A stretch of DNA of 64,000 nt, taken from NCBI RefSeq assembly GCF_900112695.1, contig NZ_FOMT01000001.1:1612001-1676000 (forward strand). Direction: 5' to 3'. Position numbers and translations under genes: made by a program. The notes beneath the pieces are model-generated. The model was given only the letters and a program-made list of their open reading frames with translations, made no database searches and had not been told where the DNA came from. The stretch comes from Paenibacillus catalpae (GTDB lineage Bacteria > Bacillota > Bacilli > Paenibacillales > Paenibacillaceae). Below, piece after piece: positions 1-8,943 of this stretch; the first letter of the stretch is position 1, and every line of letters begins with the position of its first letter.

Positions 1-1
1 G

Positions 2-319
2 GGAATGGTGCTCGGCATGATTCTGACTACATTTGGAGAGATGCTGATTGCTCCGGCCATACCAGCGTTTCTAAGCGAGAACAGCGGAAAACATGCCCCG
101 TTCTACCTTGGTCTCACCGGCGGAATCGGTTCAGCCGGACGGGTAATCGGCCCGTATATGATGGGCGGATTATATGATGGCGGCGGATTGACGCCGGTGG
201 CATGGCTTGCTGTCATTACGGCGGCGCTGTCCGTTACCACATTCCTTATTCATTCCATGATTAATAAAGAGAACACGGTCTCATCCGGCGCTCCGCAGTC
301 CAGGCCGGTCAGTTCTTGA
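2..319 (+). CDS. MFS transporter, C-terminal fragment (5' end outside window)
   Basis: The frame is open from base 2, so only the last roughly 106 residues of a longer protein are here. They show hydrophobic helices with Gly/Pro-rich turns (GLTGGIGSAGRVIGPYMMGG, then a Trp-Leu-Ala-Val helix) and a short hydrophilic tail rich in Ser/Pro. This matches the last helices of a 12-helix major facilitator permease. The substrate cannot be judged from the fragment. The gene ends just before a strong terminator, so it is the last gene of its unit. Confidence 0.7.
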   Translation, partial: GMVLGMILTTFGEMLIAPAIPAFLSENSGKHAPFYLGLTGGIGSAGRVIGPYMMGGLYDGGGLTPVAWLAVITAALSVTTFLIHSMINKENTVSSGAPQSRPVSS

Positions 320-321
320 TC

Positions 322-358
322 AAAAAGGCTTGAACCTCAATGGTTCAAGCCTTTTTTT
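322..358 (+). terminator. Intrinsic terminator after MFS gene
   Basis: An 11-bp perfect stem (326-336 pairing with 342-352) with a five-base loop is followed by seven T residues. It separates the MFS gene from the DUF11 gene. Confidence 0.9.
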
Positions 359-474
359 GATCCCCATTATCTAATTAGTAAAGAAAAGTTTTTAACCCGG
401 CCTATTGCTCATATGAATGGAAGGAAGTCATAAAGCAGCTGTTTCTGCCCTCATTGACAGATTCATGCGAACTT

Positions 475-492
475 GAGGGGGTGATACCGATT
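475..492 (+). promoter_or_regulatory. Shine-Dalgarno that decides the DUF11 gene start (ATT at 490)
   Basis: GAGGGGGTGAT at 475-485 is close to the ideal anti-16S complement. The GTG at 481 lies inside it and the TTG at 454 lies upstream of it, so it cannot serve either. The in-frame codon at normal spacing is ATT at 490, giving Ile/Met-Pro-Leu-Val-Thr-Arg. From memory, homologues begin Met-Pro-Leu/Phe-Val. Use of ATT as initiator is an inference. Confidence 0.5.
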
Positions 493-3400
493 CCTCTTGT
501 CACTCGTGCGACATTTAATGCTACCGGAGCGATTACGTTTACCGGCAATACGCTTGGTTTAAGCCGTTCCGAAGTGGCGGGTGTGCCAGGTACGCTGGAT
601 AGTATAGGTGCGTTTACGACAACCAATACCGCATCTGTCTATGGTACATATCCCGCCGGTACAACAAACGCTTATGCCAGCAACAGCTCTTCTGCCATCT
701 TGACCTTGCCGGCAGGCAGCACCATTCTCTATGCAGAGCTGATCTGGGGCGGCTCTTATATTAATGCGACGGTTGATCTAAGTGCGTTTATTAATAACCC
801 GGTTACTTTTACCACGCCTGCCGGAACGTTTAGTATCTCACCGGATTCGGCGACAAGCAATCAGGTCAATCTGGGTAACGGAGCTTTTGCTTATGTGCGG
901 TCAGCCAATGTCACCTCACTCATTACACAAGGCGGTGCTGGAACTTATAGAACCGGCAACGTTGTCGGAACGATTGTTCTTGGCGGTGAAACAACGGCGA
1001 ATCATTGCGGATGGACGCTGGGCGTTATTTATCAGAACACGTCTCTCCCCTTCCGCAATATGTCGCTGCGTGCCGGAGCTGTACTTGTGCAAGCTGACTC
1101 CGGACCTGTATCAACCACTCTAACAGGTTTTGCAACCCCAATTTCCGGCACTCTCGGGGGAAGAGCTTTATTCAGCGCCCAGGAAGGCGACGCGAACCGG
1201 ACGGGAGATCAGGCTTTGTTCGGCCCTACAACGGGAACAGCAGCAGCCTTATCCGGTACAAATAATTTTGCGAATAACTTCTTTGCATCCCAAATCAATA
1301 ATGACGCAGGTGCATTGAATACGACCGGCACATTCGGCAACCGCAATCAGACCAACGGTGCTCCGGGATCTAATATTTCAGCTGGAAGGCAAGGCTGGGA
1401 TATTACCAATGTCGATGTTTCCGCACGCCTCATTAATAACCAATCCTCTGCCGTTCTAATCCTGACAACGTCAGGAGATGCCTATGTCGTTAATGCCAAT
1501 GCCATTCAGATCAATATTAACTCGCCAATCATAAACGTTGTGAAAAGCGCAAGTGTCGCTGGGGCGGTTGTTGGGGATACGATTACGTACACCGTAACGG
1601 TCAGCAACACCGGTACAGCCAATGCGGCGAGCGTCGTTCTCACCGATGCACTGCCTGCGGGGCTTACCTTTGTCGGAGGCAGCGTAACCGTAGGCGGAAT
1701 ACCACGGCCGACGTACGATATTTTGTCAGGTGCTCCATTAGGAGCGTTGAATTTGAACAGCTCCGTTGTGATCACCTATCGGGCAATCGTCAGCTCGCTG
1801 CCAAGCACTTTCCTGTTGCCCAACAGCGCAAAAGCGGCCTTTACGTTCCAGATGGTTGCGGGCGGACAGAATATTACCGGAGTAATCCCTTCCAATACGG
1901 TCTCGACGCCGGTCTATTCCCCGATTATCGGGATTGCCAAAAGCTCTAACCGAACTACAGCCACGGTAGGCAGTACAGTGACGTATACCCTATTAGTCTC
2001 GAATACCGGGAATAGAGCCGCGAATGTCTCGCTTACCGATAATATTCCAACCGGCAGCTCCTTTATAACCGGAACCTTCCGGGTAAACGGATCTGTCGTA
2101 GCGGGTGCCAATCCTGCCGCTGGCGTTGCCATTGGATCGGTCGCTGCGGGTGCAGCCTCTACCGTCACCTTTGATGTTCAGGTCAATACTTTGCCTTCTC
2201 CGCCTCAATTTGTGGATCAAGGCACGGCGACATATACCTATTCGCCCCCGGACGGCCGAACGATATCCGGCTCTGCAGCATCCAACACATTAACGCTTCC
2301 CGTATCACTGCCGAATGTAACGGCAGCCAAATCCGTCAATGTAACGGATGTCGCAGTAGGCGAAACGCTTACTTATACGTCAGTTATTACGAACAACGGA
2401 GCGGAAGCCGTTACCAATGTATCGCTTACAGATGTATTGCCGGCAGGAACTGCCTTTGTACCGGGAAGCGTTACGATTGACGGTACGCCTCATGCGACTG
2501 CGAACCCGGCTACGGGAATTGCCGTCGGAACAGTTGCTGCAAACAGCTCCGCAACCGTTACCTTACAGGCTGCAGTCAGCTCGATGCCGGCCAGCGCACA
2601 GCTTATCAATCGCTCCAATGTTTCTTATACCATTGGAATCTTCTCTGGAACGGCGGCATCCAACAGTACAACAACGCCGGTCTATCAGCCCGTTATCCCT
2701 TTAACCAAATTGGCCAGCAGCACGGCAGCGACCGTCGGCGATACGATTACGTACACCATCCTTGCCCGCAATACCGGCAATCTGGCAGCAACCGTCACTC
2801 TCTTGGATAATATCCCTGCAGGCTCGAGCTTTGTTCCAGGCTCCGTGACGATTAATGGCGTTGCCAGTCCCGCGTCATCGCCTTTATCAGGGATCGTAAT
2901 CGGCAGTTTGGCGCCTAACGGTCAATCAACCGTTACCTTTCAGACGCTATTGAACACCTTGCCGTCTCCACCTGTACTCGTTGACCAGGCAGCCTCTACT
3001 TATTCCTATACCTTGCCGAGCGGCAGAACATTAAACGGAAGCAGCAGCTCCAATTCCATTTCCATTACGGCTTCCTCGCCAAATGTAACGATAACGAAAA
3101 CAGTCAGCGATACGGCAGCTGCCCTGCAGGATGTACTTACTTATATGCTTCTCGTTACGAATAACGGGATTGCTCCCGTCACGAATGTGGTGTTATCCGA
3201 TCCTGTACCGCCAGGGTCAAGCTTTGTAACGGGAACTGTATTCATTAACAGCGTCGCTTCACCTCTGGCTAATCCAAATGCTGGCATATCACTGGGAACG
3301 ATTAATGCAGGAGTGACGGTTACCGTTGCTTTTCAGATTCGCGTTGTCTCTCTGCCTGCTTCCGGGACCCTCAGCAATGCCGCAAGCGTCGGCTTTACTT

Positions 3401-6400
3401 CAGGTGCCTTCACCAGCACTTCCATCTCGAATACCGTTACTACTCCGGCCTCGGAAGCCGTTGTTTCGATCAGCAAATCAGCAAGTACGGACAACGCGAC
3501 AGTTGGCGATACGTTCTCCTACAGCTTTACATTAACCAATTCCGGGAATACAGAAGCAACGGCCACGTTGACGGATACGGTTCCAGAGGGAAGTGTCTTT
3601 GTTGAGAACAGTGTATTGATCAACGGTGCTCCTACTCCCGACGCAAGTCCGGTAACCGGCATACCTGTTGGCGTGATACCTGCCGGAGGCTCCGCGGTTG
3701 TCAGCTATGTCGTCAATATTGTGGCCTATCCGGCATCCAGACAGCTGGTGAATCAAGCGGCTGCTTCCTATACCTTCACGCTTTCCAATGGACGCATCAT
3801 CAATCGCTCAGCCTTATCCAATACCGTTACCGTGCAAGTTGCTCTGCCGAATGTCTCGCTTGTAAAGAGCGTCAGCCGGACAGTTGCAGTAACGGGCGAT
3901 ACAATGACCTTTACGTCCGTTCTTACAAATAACGGCATCGCAGCGGTAAATAACATTGTCCTTCGTGACCAGCTTCAAACGAATGCGGCTTTTGTACCCG
4001 GAAGTGTATTGGTTCAAAATGTTTCCCGGCCGGCAGCTTCTCCGGAAGCCGGCATATCTCTCGGTAGCCTGGCACCAGGGGCTTCGGTTACCGTAACATT
4101 CGAGGTGAGCATAACGATGGCAATCCCTTCAGAGATTACGAACCAATCGACAGCCAGCTTTACGTCCGGTACCTTCTCGGCGACAACCGCCTCCAACACA
4201 ACGGTTACACCGGTCACGCAGCCGCAAATTGCTATAGCCAAAAGCGCAAGCACCGGCAATGCCACGCTTGGCGACTCCATTATCTACACATTGTCCGTTG
4301 CGAATACAGGCAACCTGGCGGCAGCGGTTATAGTGACGGATACCATTCCGGCAGGCACAACCTTTACGGAGAACAGTATAATCGTAAACGGTGTACCTTT
4401 TCCGGGCATCTCCCCTGTCACGGGCATCGATATCGGCTCCGTCGCACCCGGCGGAACAACGACGGTCACCTTCGGGGTTGTAGTCACTGCTCTTCCATCG
4501 CCGCAAGTCATCAGCAATACGGCAACGGCTGCTTATTCGTACACACCTCCGGATGGACGGACGCTTAACGGTTCCGTCAATTCCAATACGGTGAGCTTCC
4601 CTGTTTCCGCGCCTAATGTCGGGGTCGACTTAAGCGCGAACTACACCGCTGTAACGATAGGCGATACCATCGTCTATACGGCTGTCATTTCGAACAGCGG
4701 AATCGAAACGATAAACAATGTTCAGTTTACGGACCCTGCTCCGGCCGGAACCTCCTTTATCCCTGGGACTGTTACGGTTAACGGAACACCGGTGCCCGGT
4801 GCAAGTCCAATTGGCGGTATTCCGGTTGGCTCCATACCTCCTGGCGGTACGGTAACGATTATCTTTAGTAACAGTGTCAATGCGGTTCCCGACCCTGCTG
4901 TGCTCAACAATACAGCTTCGGTCACTTTTACTTCGGGAGCCTTCTCGGGAACGGCTTTCTCCAACACCGTATCAACACCGGTCTATCGGCCTGTTGTGTC
5001 GGTGGTGAAAAGCTCCAGCACTTCGAATGCCTCCGTTGGCGAGACGGTTACGTATTCTTTTCTTGTTTCGAACACCGGCAATTATCCGTCTACAATTACG
5101 TTAACCGATAATATTCCTGCCGGTACATCCTTTGTGCCAAACAGTGTTATAGTTGGCGGAGCTCCCGTCCCCGGCGTTGATCCGGTAACGGGGATTCCGA
5201 TTGGTTCCGTCGCTGCAGGCGCAACAGTAGGCGTCATGTTCTCGGTCGTTATCGACACGCTGCCAAATCCTCAGCAGCTTACCGACACTGGCACAGCGAG
5301 CATATCGTATACCCTTCCTGATGGCAGGCCCTTTAACGAAACGGTTGTCTCCAATACGGTGACCTTCCCTGTCTCAGCGCCAAATGCTGCCGTCGTGAAG
5401 AGCACAACGTCCACTGCGGTATCGATAGGCGATACCGTTACTTATGCAACCACCATTACGAACAGCGGGATTGCCACGATTTCCAATGTCTTGTTTACGG
5501 ATCCTATTCCAGCCGGATCCAGCTTTGTTGCGGGATCTCTTACCGTTGACGGTGTCCTGAGGCCGGCAGCAAATCCGGCAACGGGCATCATCATTGACGC
5601 GATCTCGCCGGGTGCAACCACTGCGATTGTTTTTAATGTCATCGTAACTTCCCTGCCTGCTCCGGCTGTACTGAATAACCAGTCCTCTGTTACCTTTACT
5701 TCGGGTGCGTTTTCGGGAGTCACGTTCTCGAATACGGTCTCGACGCCGGTCTATCAGCCGATCCTAAGCGCAGCGAAGACCGGAAGTACGACCAATGCTA
5801 CCGTGGGCGATACGGTTACGTACACGGTGGCCATATCCAACACGGGCAATTACGGCGCGGATGTCACGATTACAGATACCATTCCGGCCGGCACCGTTTT
5901 TGTTCCGAATAGTGTAATTGTCAATAATCAGCCGGTACCGGGTGTTGATCCTTCAACGGGCATTCCGCTCGGAAACGTGACAACGTCTGCAACGGTCTCC
6001 TTCTCCGTCATCGTTCAGTCGTTGACAACGGGCCAACAACTTACGAACCAGGCTTCCGCGACGTATGCGTATACGCTTCCGGACGGGCGCACCTTAAACG
6101 GATCGCTTACTTCCAATACGCTTGTTATTCAAGTGTCCGCACCTAACGTAGCCGTTGTCAAAGCTGCTGCCGTACCAACTGCTGTCGTTGGGGATACCGT
6201 TACTTATACGATTGGGGTAACGAATAACGGCATAGCACCAATTAATAATGTCGTTGTCGGGGATGCCATTCCTGCCGGCGCTGTGTTCGTCGCTGACAGC
6301 GTAACCGTAGACGGACTACCTAGGCCCGGAGCGTCTCCTGCAGCAGGTATTTCGGTCGGCACGATTGCTCCTGGCATCACATCAACCATAACCTTTAATC

Positions 6401-7200
6401 TGACCATTACTTCGCTTCCGTCGCCGGCACCGGCACAGCTCAGCAATCAAGCCAGCGCTACCTTTACATCCGGTGCGTTCTCCGGATCAACGTTCTCCAA
6501 TACCGTCAACCTGCCGGTCTATCAGGCCATTATTGCAATACAGAAGGCAGCCAATACGACCAATGCGACAGTTGGCGATACGGTCACTTACGATTTGCAT
6601 ATTACGAATACCGGCAACGTTCCGGCACAAGTCACGTTGACTGACCCGGTTCCTTCCGGCGGCGCCTTTATACCAAACAGCGTGCAGGTTAACGGAGTAC
6701 CGCAGCCTGGCGCCAATCCGTCCGCCGGTTTCTCGGTCGGTACTGTTAATCCAGGCGATCTGATTGTGGTATCCGTCTCCTATGAAGTCATTATCCAAAC
6801 CCTGCCGCCATCCCAGCAGCTTGTCAATACGGCAACCGGCACCTATTCCTATCTCGTGCCCGATGGCAGAACGATTGCCGGCTCGGTCAACTCCAATACG
6901 CTGTCTATTCCGGTATCCTCTCCGGATGTGTCCGTCGTCAAGAGCACATCCGCCATTGATGCCGTCGTAGGCGATGTCATCACTTATAACATTGTGGTGA
7001 CGAATCTTGGAATAAGCCCAGTCAGCAATGTGATATTGGTCGACCCTGTTCCGACAGGCACCGTGTTTGTGCCTGGCAGCGTAACGGTGAACAGTATACA
7101 GGTGCCTGCGGGCAACCCGAATACGGGGATCTCGATTGGCACAATTGCAGCAGGCGCCTCCGCAACCGTAACCTTTAATGTTCAGGTGGTCGCGATATGA
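490..7200 (+). CDS. Giant DUF11-repeat surface-type protein, main part (frame-broken)
   Basis: About 2236 residues. The first 345 or so form a non-repetitive domain (GAITFTGNTLGLSRSE, YAELIWGGSY, GWDITNVDVSARL) that heads this family in Bacillales. Fifteen tandem DUF11 (CARDB/Ig-like) repeats of 125-132 residues follow, with the signature VGDTVTYTV...N-TGN or NNGI...PAGT-F-PGSV. The composition is Ser/Thr/Val/Ala/Asn-rich and almost free of Cys. No signal peptide, LPXTG motif, SLH domain or membrane anchor is visible, so export and attachment are unexplained. Alternative starts are TTG 454 and GTG 481; see the ribosome-site entry for why ATT 490 is preferred. The TGA at 7198 falls in the middle of repeat 15, and the rest of the protein continues in the -1 frame from 7197. 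Function unknown; probably a fibrous cell- or spore-surface protein. Confidence 0.8.
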   Translation: MPLVTRATFNATGAITFTGNTLGLSRSEVAGVPGTLDSIGAFTTTNTASVYGTYPAGTTNAYASNSSSAILTLPAGSTILYAELIWGGSYINATVDLSAFINNPVTFTTPAGTFSISPDSATSNQVNLGNGAFAYVRSANVTSLITQGGAGTYRTGNVVGTIVLGGETTANHCGWTLGVIYQNTSLPFRNMSLRAGAVLVQADSGPVSTTLTGFATPISGTLGGRALFSAQEGDANRTGDQALFGPTTGTAAALSGTNNFANNFFASQINNDAGALNTTGTFGNRNQTNGAPGSNISAGRQGWDITNVDVSARLINNQSSAVLILTTSGDAYVVNANAIQININSPIINVVKSASVAGAVVGDTITYTVTVSNTGTANAASVVLTDALPAGLTFVGGSVTVGGIPRPTYDILSGAPLGALNLNSSVVITYRAIVSSLPSTFLLPNSAKAAFTFQMVAGGQNITGVIPSNTVSTPVYSPIIGIAKSSNRTTATVGSTVTYTLLVSNTGNRAANVSLTDNIPTGSSFITGTFRVNGSVVAGANPAAGVAIGSVAAGAASTVTFDVQVNTLPSPPQFVDQGTATYTYSPPDGRTISGSAASNTLTLPVSLPNVTAAKSVNVTDVAVGETLTYTSVITNNGAEAVTNVSLTDVLPAGTAFVPGSVTIDGTPHATANPATGIAVGTVAANSSATVTLQAAVSSMPASAQLINRSNVSYTIGIFSGTAASNSTTTPVYQPVIPLTKLASSTAATVGDTITYTILARNTGNLAATVTLLDNIPAGSSFVPGSVTINGVASPASSPLSGIVIGSLAPNGQSTVTFQTLLNTLPSPPVLVDQAASTYSYTLPSGRTLNGSSSSNSISITASSPNVTITKTVSDTAAALQDVLTYMLLVTNNGIAPVTNVVLSDPVPPGSSFVTGTVFINSVASPLANPNAGISLGTINAGVTVTVAFQIRVVSLPASGTLSNAASVGFTSGAFTSTSISNTVTTPASEAVVSISKSASTDNATVGDTFSYSFTLTNSGNTEATATLTDTVPEGSVFVENSVLINGAPTPDASPVTGIPVGVIPAGGSAVVSYVVNIVAYPASRQLVNQAAASYTFTLSNGRIINRSALSNTVTVQVALPNVSLVKSVSRTVAVTGDTMTFTSVLTNNGIAAVNNIVLRDQLQTNAAFVPGSVLVQNVSRPAASPEAGISLGSLAPGASVTVTFEVSITMAIPSEITNQSTASFTSGTFSATTASNTTVTPVTQPQIAIAKSASTGNATLGDSIIYTLSVANTGNLAAAVIVTDTIPAGTTFTENSIIVNGVPFPGISPVTGIDIGSVAPGGTTTVTFGVVVTALPSPQVISNTATAAYSYTPPDGRTLNGSVNSNTVSFPVSAPNVGVDLSANYTAVTIGDTIVYTAVISNSGIETINNVQFTDPAPAGTSFIPGTVTVNGTPVPGASPIGGIPVGSIPPGGTVTIIFSNSVNAVPDPAVLNNTASVTFTSGAFSGTAFSNTVSTPVYRPVVSVVKSSSTSNASVGETVTYSFLVSNTGNYPSTITLTDNIPAGTSFVPNSVIVGGAPVPGVDPVTGIPIGSVAAGATVGVMFSVVIDTLPNPQQLTDTGTASISYTLPDGRPFNETVVSNTVTFPVSAPNAAVVKSTTSTAVSIGDTVTYATTITNSGIATISNVLFTDPIPAGSSFVAGSLTVDGVLRPAANPATGIIIDAISPGATTAIVFNVIVTSLPAPAVLNNQSSVTFTSGAFSGVTFSNTVSTPVYQPILSAAKTGSTTNATVGDTVTYTVAISNTGNYGADVTITDTIPAGTVFVPNSVIVNNQPVPGVDPSTGIPLGNVTTSATVSFSVIVQSLTTGQQLTNQASATYAYTLPDGRTLNGSLTSNTLVIQVSAPNVAVVKAAAVPTAVVGDTVTYTIGVTNNGIAPINNVVVGDAIPAGAVFVADSVTVDGLPRPGASPAAGISVGTIAPGITSTITFNLTITSLPSPAPAQLSNQASATFTSGAFSGSTFSNTVNLPVYQAIIAIQKAANTTNATVGDTVTYDLHITNTGNVPAQVTLTDPVPSGGAFIPNSVQVNGVPQPGANPSAGFSVGTVNPGDLIVVSVSYEVIIQTLPPSQQLVNTATGTYSYLVPDGRTIAGSVNSNTLSIPVSSPDVSVVKSTSAIDAVVGDVITYNIVVTNLGISPVSNVILVDPVPTGTVFVPGSVTVNSIQVPAGNPNTGISIGTIAAGASATVTFNVQVVAI

Positions 7201-8880
7201 CCCCGCCCAAAGACTTCAAGCTTCTGAACCAGACGCATGTCCGGTTCAGAAGCGGAGCCTTCGAGAGTGTCGCTTATTCCAATACGGTACAGACCCCTCT
7301 GGTCGGTCCGATCCTTACAGCCCATAAAACCGCTGCTCCTCTGAAGCTCATTTTGAATCAAACGGTAACGTTTAACATACTCATCTCCAATACCGGCAAC
7401 CGTTCTGCTGAAATGAGGCTGGTAGATACGCTGCCGGCCGGTTTATCCTTTATTCCGAACAGTGTTCTGCTGGATGGCTCCCCGTTGCCGGGAGTCTCCC
7501 CTCTTAACGGAATCCCGCTTGGCAGCATCCAGGTTGGCAGCTCGGTACAGGTCATCTTCCAAGCTATCGTCATCGCTATTCCGGCATCCCATCTATTCCG
7601 GAATGAAGCAGAGCTGGTCTACAACTTCAGCACTTTGGACGGAAGAGTCGTCTCGGATTCGGTCATGTCCAATCAGGTAACTCTTGAAGTGGTACCGTTC
7701 CAGCTAGCTGTCCATGCCAGCTTAAGCTCGCCGGTAACCTTCCTGGGAGACGTGATCTTTTACGATCTGATCATTCGCAATGACGGCCTGCTGCCGATGG
7801 AAAATGTCATCGTATTTCTTCCCTTGCCGGAAGGGTTTGAATTTATCCCCGGCAGTGTAGTTATCGACGGTGTTCTTGTTCCCTGGATTGATCCTGCTGC
7901 GGGAATTTATATCGGATATCTGGCGCCTGGTGCAGTCGTTGCGGTCCGGGTAGCTATCCGGCTTGCCCAGATGCCCGCCGAAACCCAAATTCCATTCCAG
8001 GCTAATATCGAATATACGGTCAACGGGACATCTTACCGGACGCCTGCAAATCTGCTTATCCTGAGCGTTACCATTCCATCCTTAACGGTAAGCTTAGCTG
8101 TCGATCATCCCCGGACAACAACCGGCTCAAAGCTGACCTATACCGTAACCGTCACCAATGATAACAGCTTTGCAGTAGATGCCTATCTCTCCCGGCTTAT
8201 TCCGCAAGGGACCACCTTCGTCCCCGATAGTTTGACGATCGGTGGTGCCCCGCGCAAGGGAAATTCACTGGCTGCAGGAATTTCGCTGGGAACCTTGGTA
8301 GCCGGTTCTACTACTGTTGTTGCTTATCAGGTAATTGTTCCGCCCGGTTATGCCGGTTCCGCCGATCCGCCGATTCTGAATCAGGTTGAAGCCACTTACA
8401 CCTACAGACTGACAGACGGCAGAGTCGTTAAGCAAAATGCCATGTCCAATCCGGTTGCTACGGAAATTAACGCGCCAGTTATAACGGTTCATGCCCATGC
8501 CAAGCCGATGTATTATGAGGCTGAACGCTCTGTCTACTTCAGCATCTCCGTACAAAACACAGGAAATCTCGCTGCCGAAGCAACCTTATACCGGAGTGAT
8601 TATCCGCTGGGCTTCTATCTCCTTGATCCGCAGCTCAATGACAATCAGATACCATCCTTTATGCTCACGGAAGGTGTGTTTCTTGGCCTTCTGGCTCCCG
8701 GGTCAACGGCTATAATCAGCTATTGGATTTATGTATCCGACTCCGAAGAGATCGCCAATGAATCGCTTACCCAAGTCGCAACACGCTACACCGCCCGCTA
8801 TAACTACCATTATGAAGACGGCTACTACAACGGTGAAAGTCTGTCGAATGAATTGATCCTGCCGATTGAACAGAATATCG
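1528..8880 (+). repeat. Array of about 19 DUF11 coding repeats in two alternating types
   Basis: Unit starts read at 1528, 1921, 2311, 2689, 3079, 3457, 3847, 4222, 4612, 4990, 5380, 5758, 6142, 6526, 6922, 7308 and onward. Units alternate strictly. Type A (even) carries NTGN and ends with PDGRTLNGS...SNT, usually 390 bp. Type B (odd) carries NNGI or NSGI and ends with FTSGAFSG..FSNTVSTPVYQP, usually 378 bp. The real period is therefore an A+B dimer of about 768 bp. The final three units are more diverged. Confidence 0.85.
7179..7199 (+). other. Frame junction inside DUF11 repeat 15
   Basis: Upstream reading ends ...FNVQVVAI then TGA at 7198. The -1 frame is open from 7179, after its own stop at 7176, and carries on ...TPPKDFKLLNQ. 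Joining AI to TPP gives exactly the 24-residue spacing seen between the same landmarks in the next repeat. No slippery heptamer (X XXY YYZ) is present. A single indel, natural or from sequencing, is the simplest cause; the ATGA overlap would also fit two translationally coupled genes. Confidence 0.7.
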
Positions 8881-8885
8881 AATAA
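7197..8885 (+). CDS. DUF11-repeat protein, C-terminal part (second frame)
   Basis: 562 residues from the ATG at 7197, which overlaps the preceding stop as ATGA. It begins in mid-repeat with the type-B ending (RSGAFESVAYSNTVQTPL) and then holds four further repeats, numbers 16 to 19, that keep the A/B alternation. It has no N-terminal domain or signal peptide of its own and no ribosome site distinct from the overlap. It is best read as the C-terminal fifth of one protein of roughly 2800 residues. The last repeats are more acidic and Tyr-rich (RYNYHYEDGYY), and no sorting signal follows. Confidence 0.75.
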   Translation: MTPPKDFKLLNQTHVRFRSGAFESVAYSNTVQTPLVGPILTAHKTAAPLKLILNQTVTFNILISNTGNRSAEMRLVDTLPAGLSFIPNSVLLDGSPLPGVSPLNGIPLGSIQVGSSVQVIFQAIVIAIPASHLFRNEAELVYNFSTLDGRVVSDSVMSNQVTLEVVPFQLAVHASLSSPVTFLGDVIFYDLIIRNDGLLPMENVIVFLPLPEGFEFIPGSVVIDGVLVPWIDPAAGIYIGYLAPGAVVAVRVAIRLAQMPAETQIPFQANIEYTVNGTSYRTPANLLILSVTIPSLTVSLAVDHPRTTTGSKLTYTVTVTNDNSFAVDAYLSRLIPQGTTFVPDSLTIGGAPRKGNSLAAGISLGTLVAGSTTVVAYQVIVPPGYAGSADPPILNQVEATYTYRLTDGRVVKQNAMSNPVATEINAPVITVHAHAKPMYYEAERSVYFSISVQNTGNLAAEATLYRSDYPLGFYLLDPQLNDNQIPSFMLTEGVFLGLLAPGSTAIISYWIYVSDSEEIANESLTQVATRYTARYNYHYEDGYYNGESLSNELILPIEQNIE

Positions 8886-8900
8886 CATATCGATTAGTAT

Positions 8901-8934
8901 AAAAAAAGCAGAGGCTGGCAGCCCCTGCTTTTTC
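8901..8934. terminator. Bidirectional terminator between DUF11 and lysP genes
   Basis: A 13-bp stem with one A/C mismatch (AAAAAGCAG.GGC against GCC.CTGCTTTTT) and loop TGGCA. A-rich and T-rich flanks let it serve the two converging genes. Confidence 0.85.
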
Positions 8935-8943
8935 TAGTTCAAC

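Noticed and set aside
1528-7200. CRISPR-like or satellite DNA repeats
   Set aside because: The periodicity of about 380 bp is in protein-coding repeats with varying DNA; there are no short identical repeats with uniform spacers.
7185-7200. Programmed -1 ribosomal frameshift site
   Set aside because: No slippery heptamer precedes the stop, and no clear stimulatory structure was seen; a plain indel is simpler.
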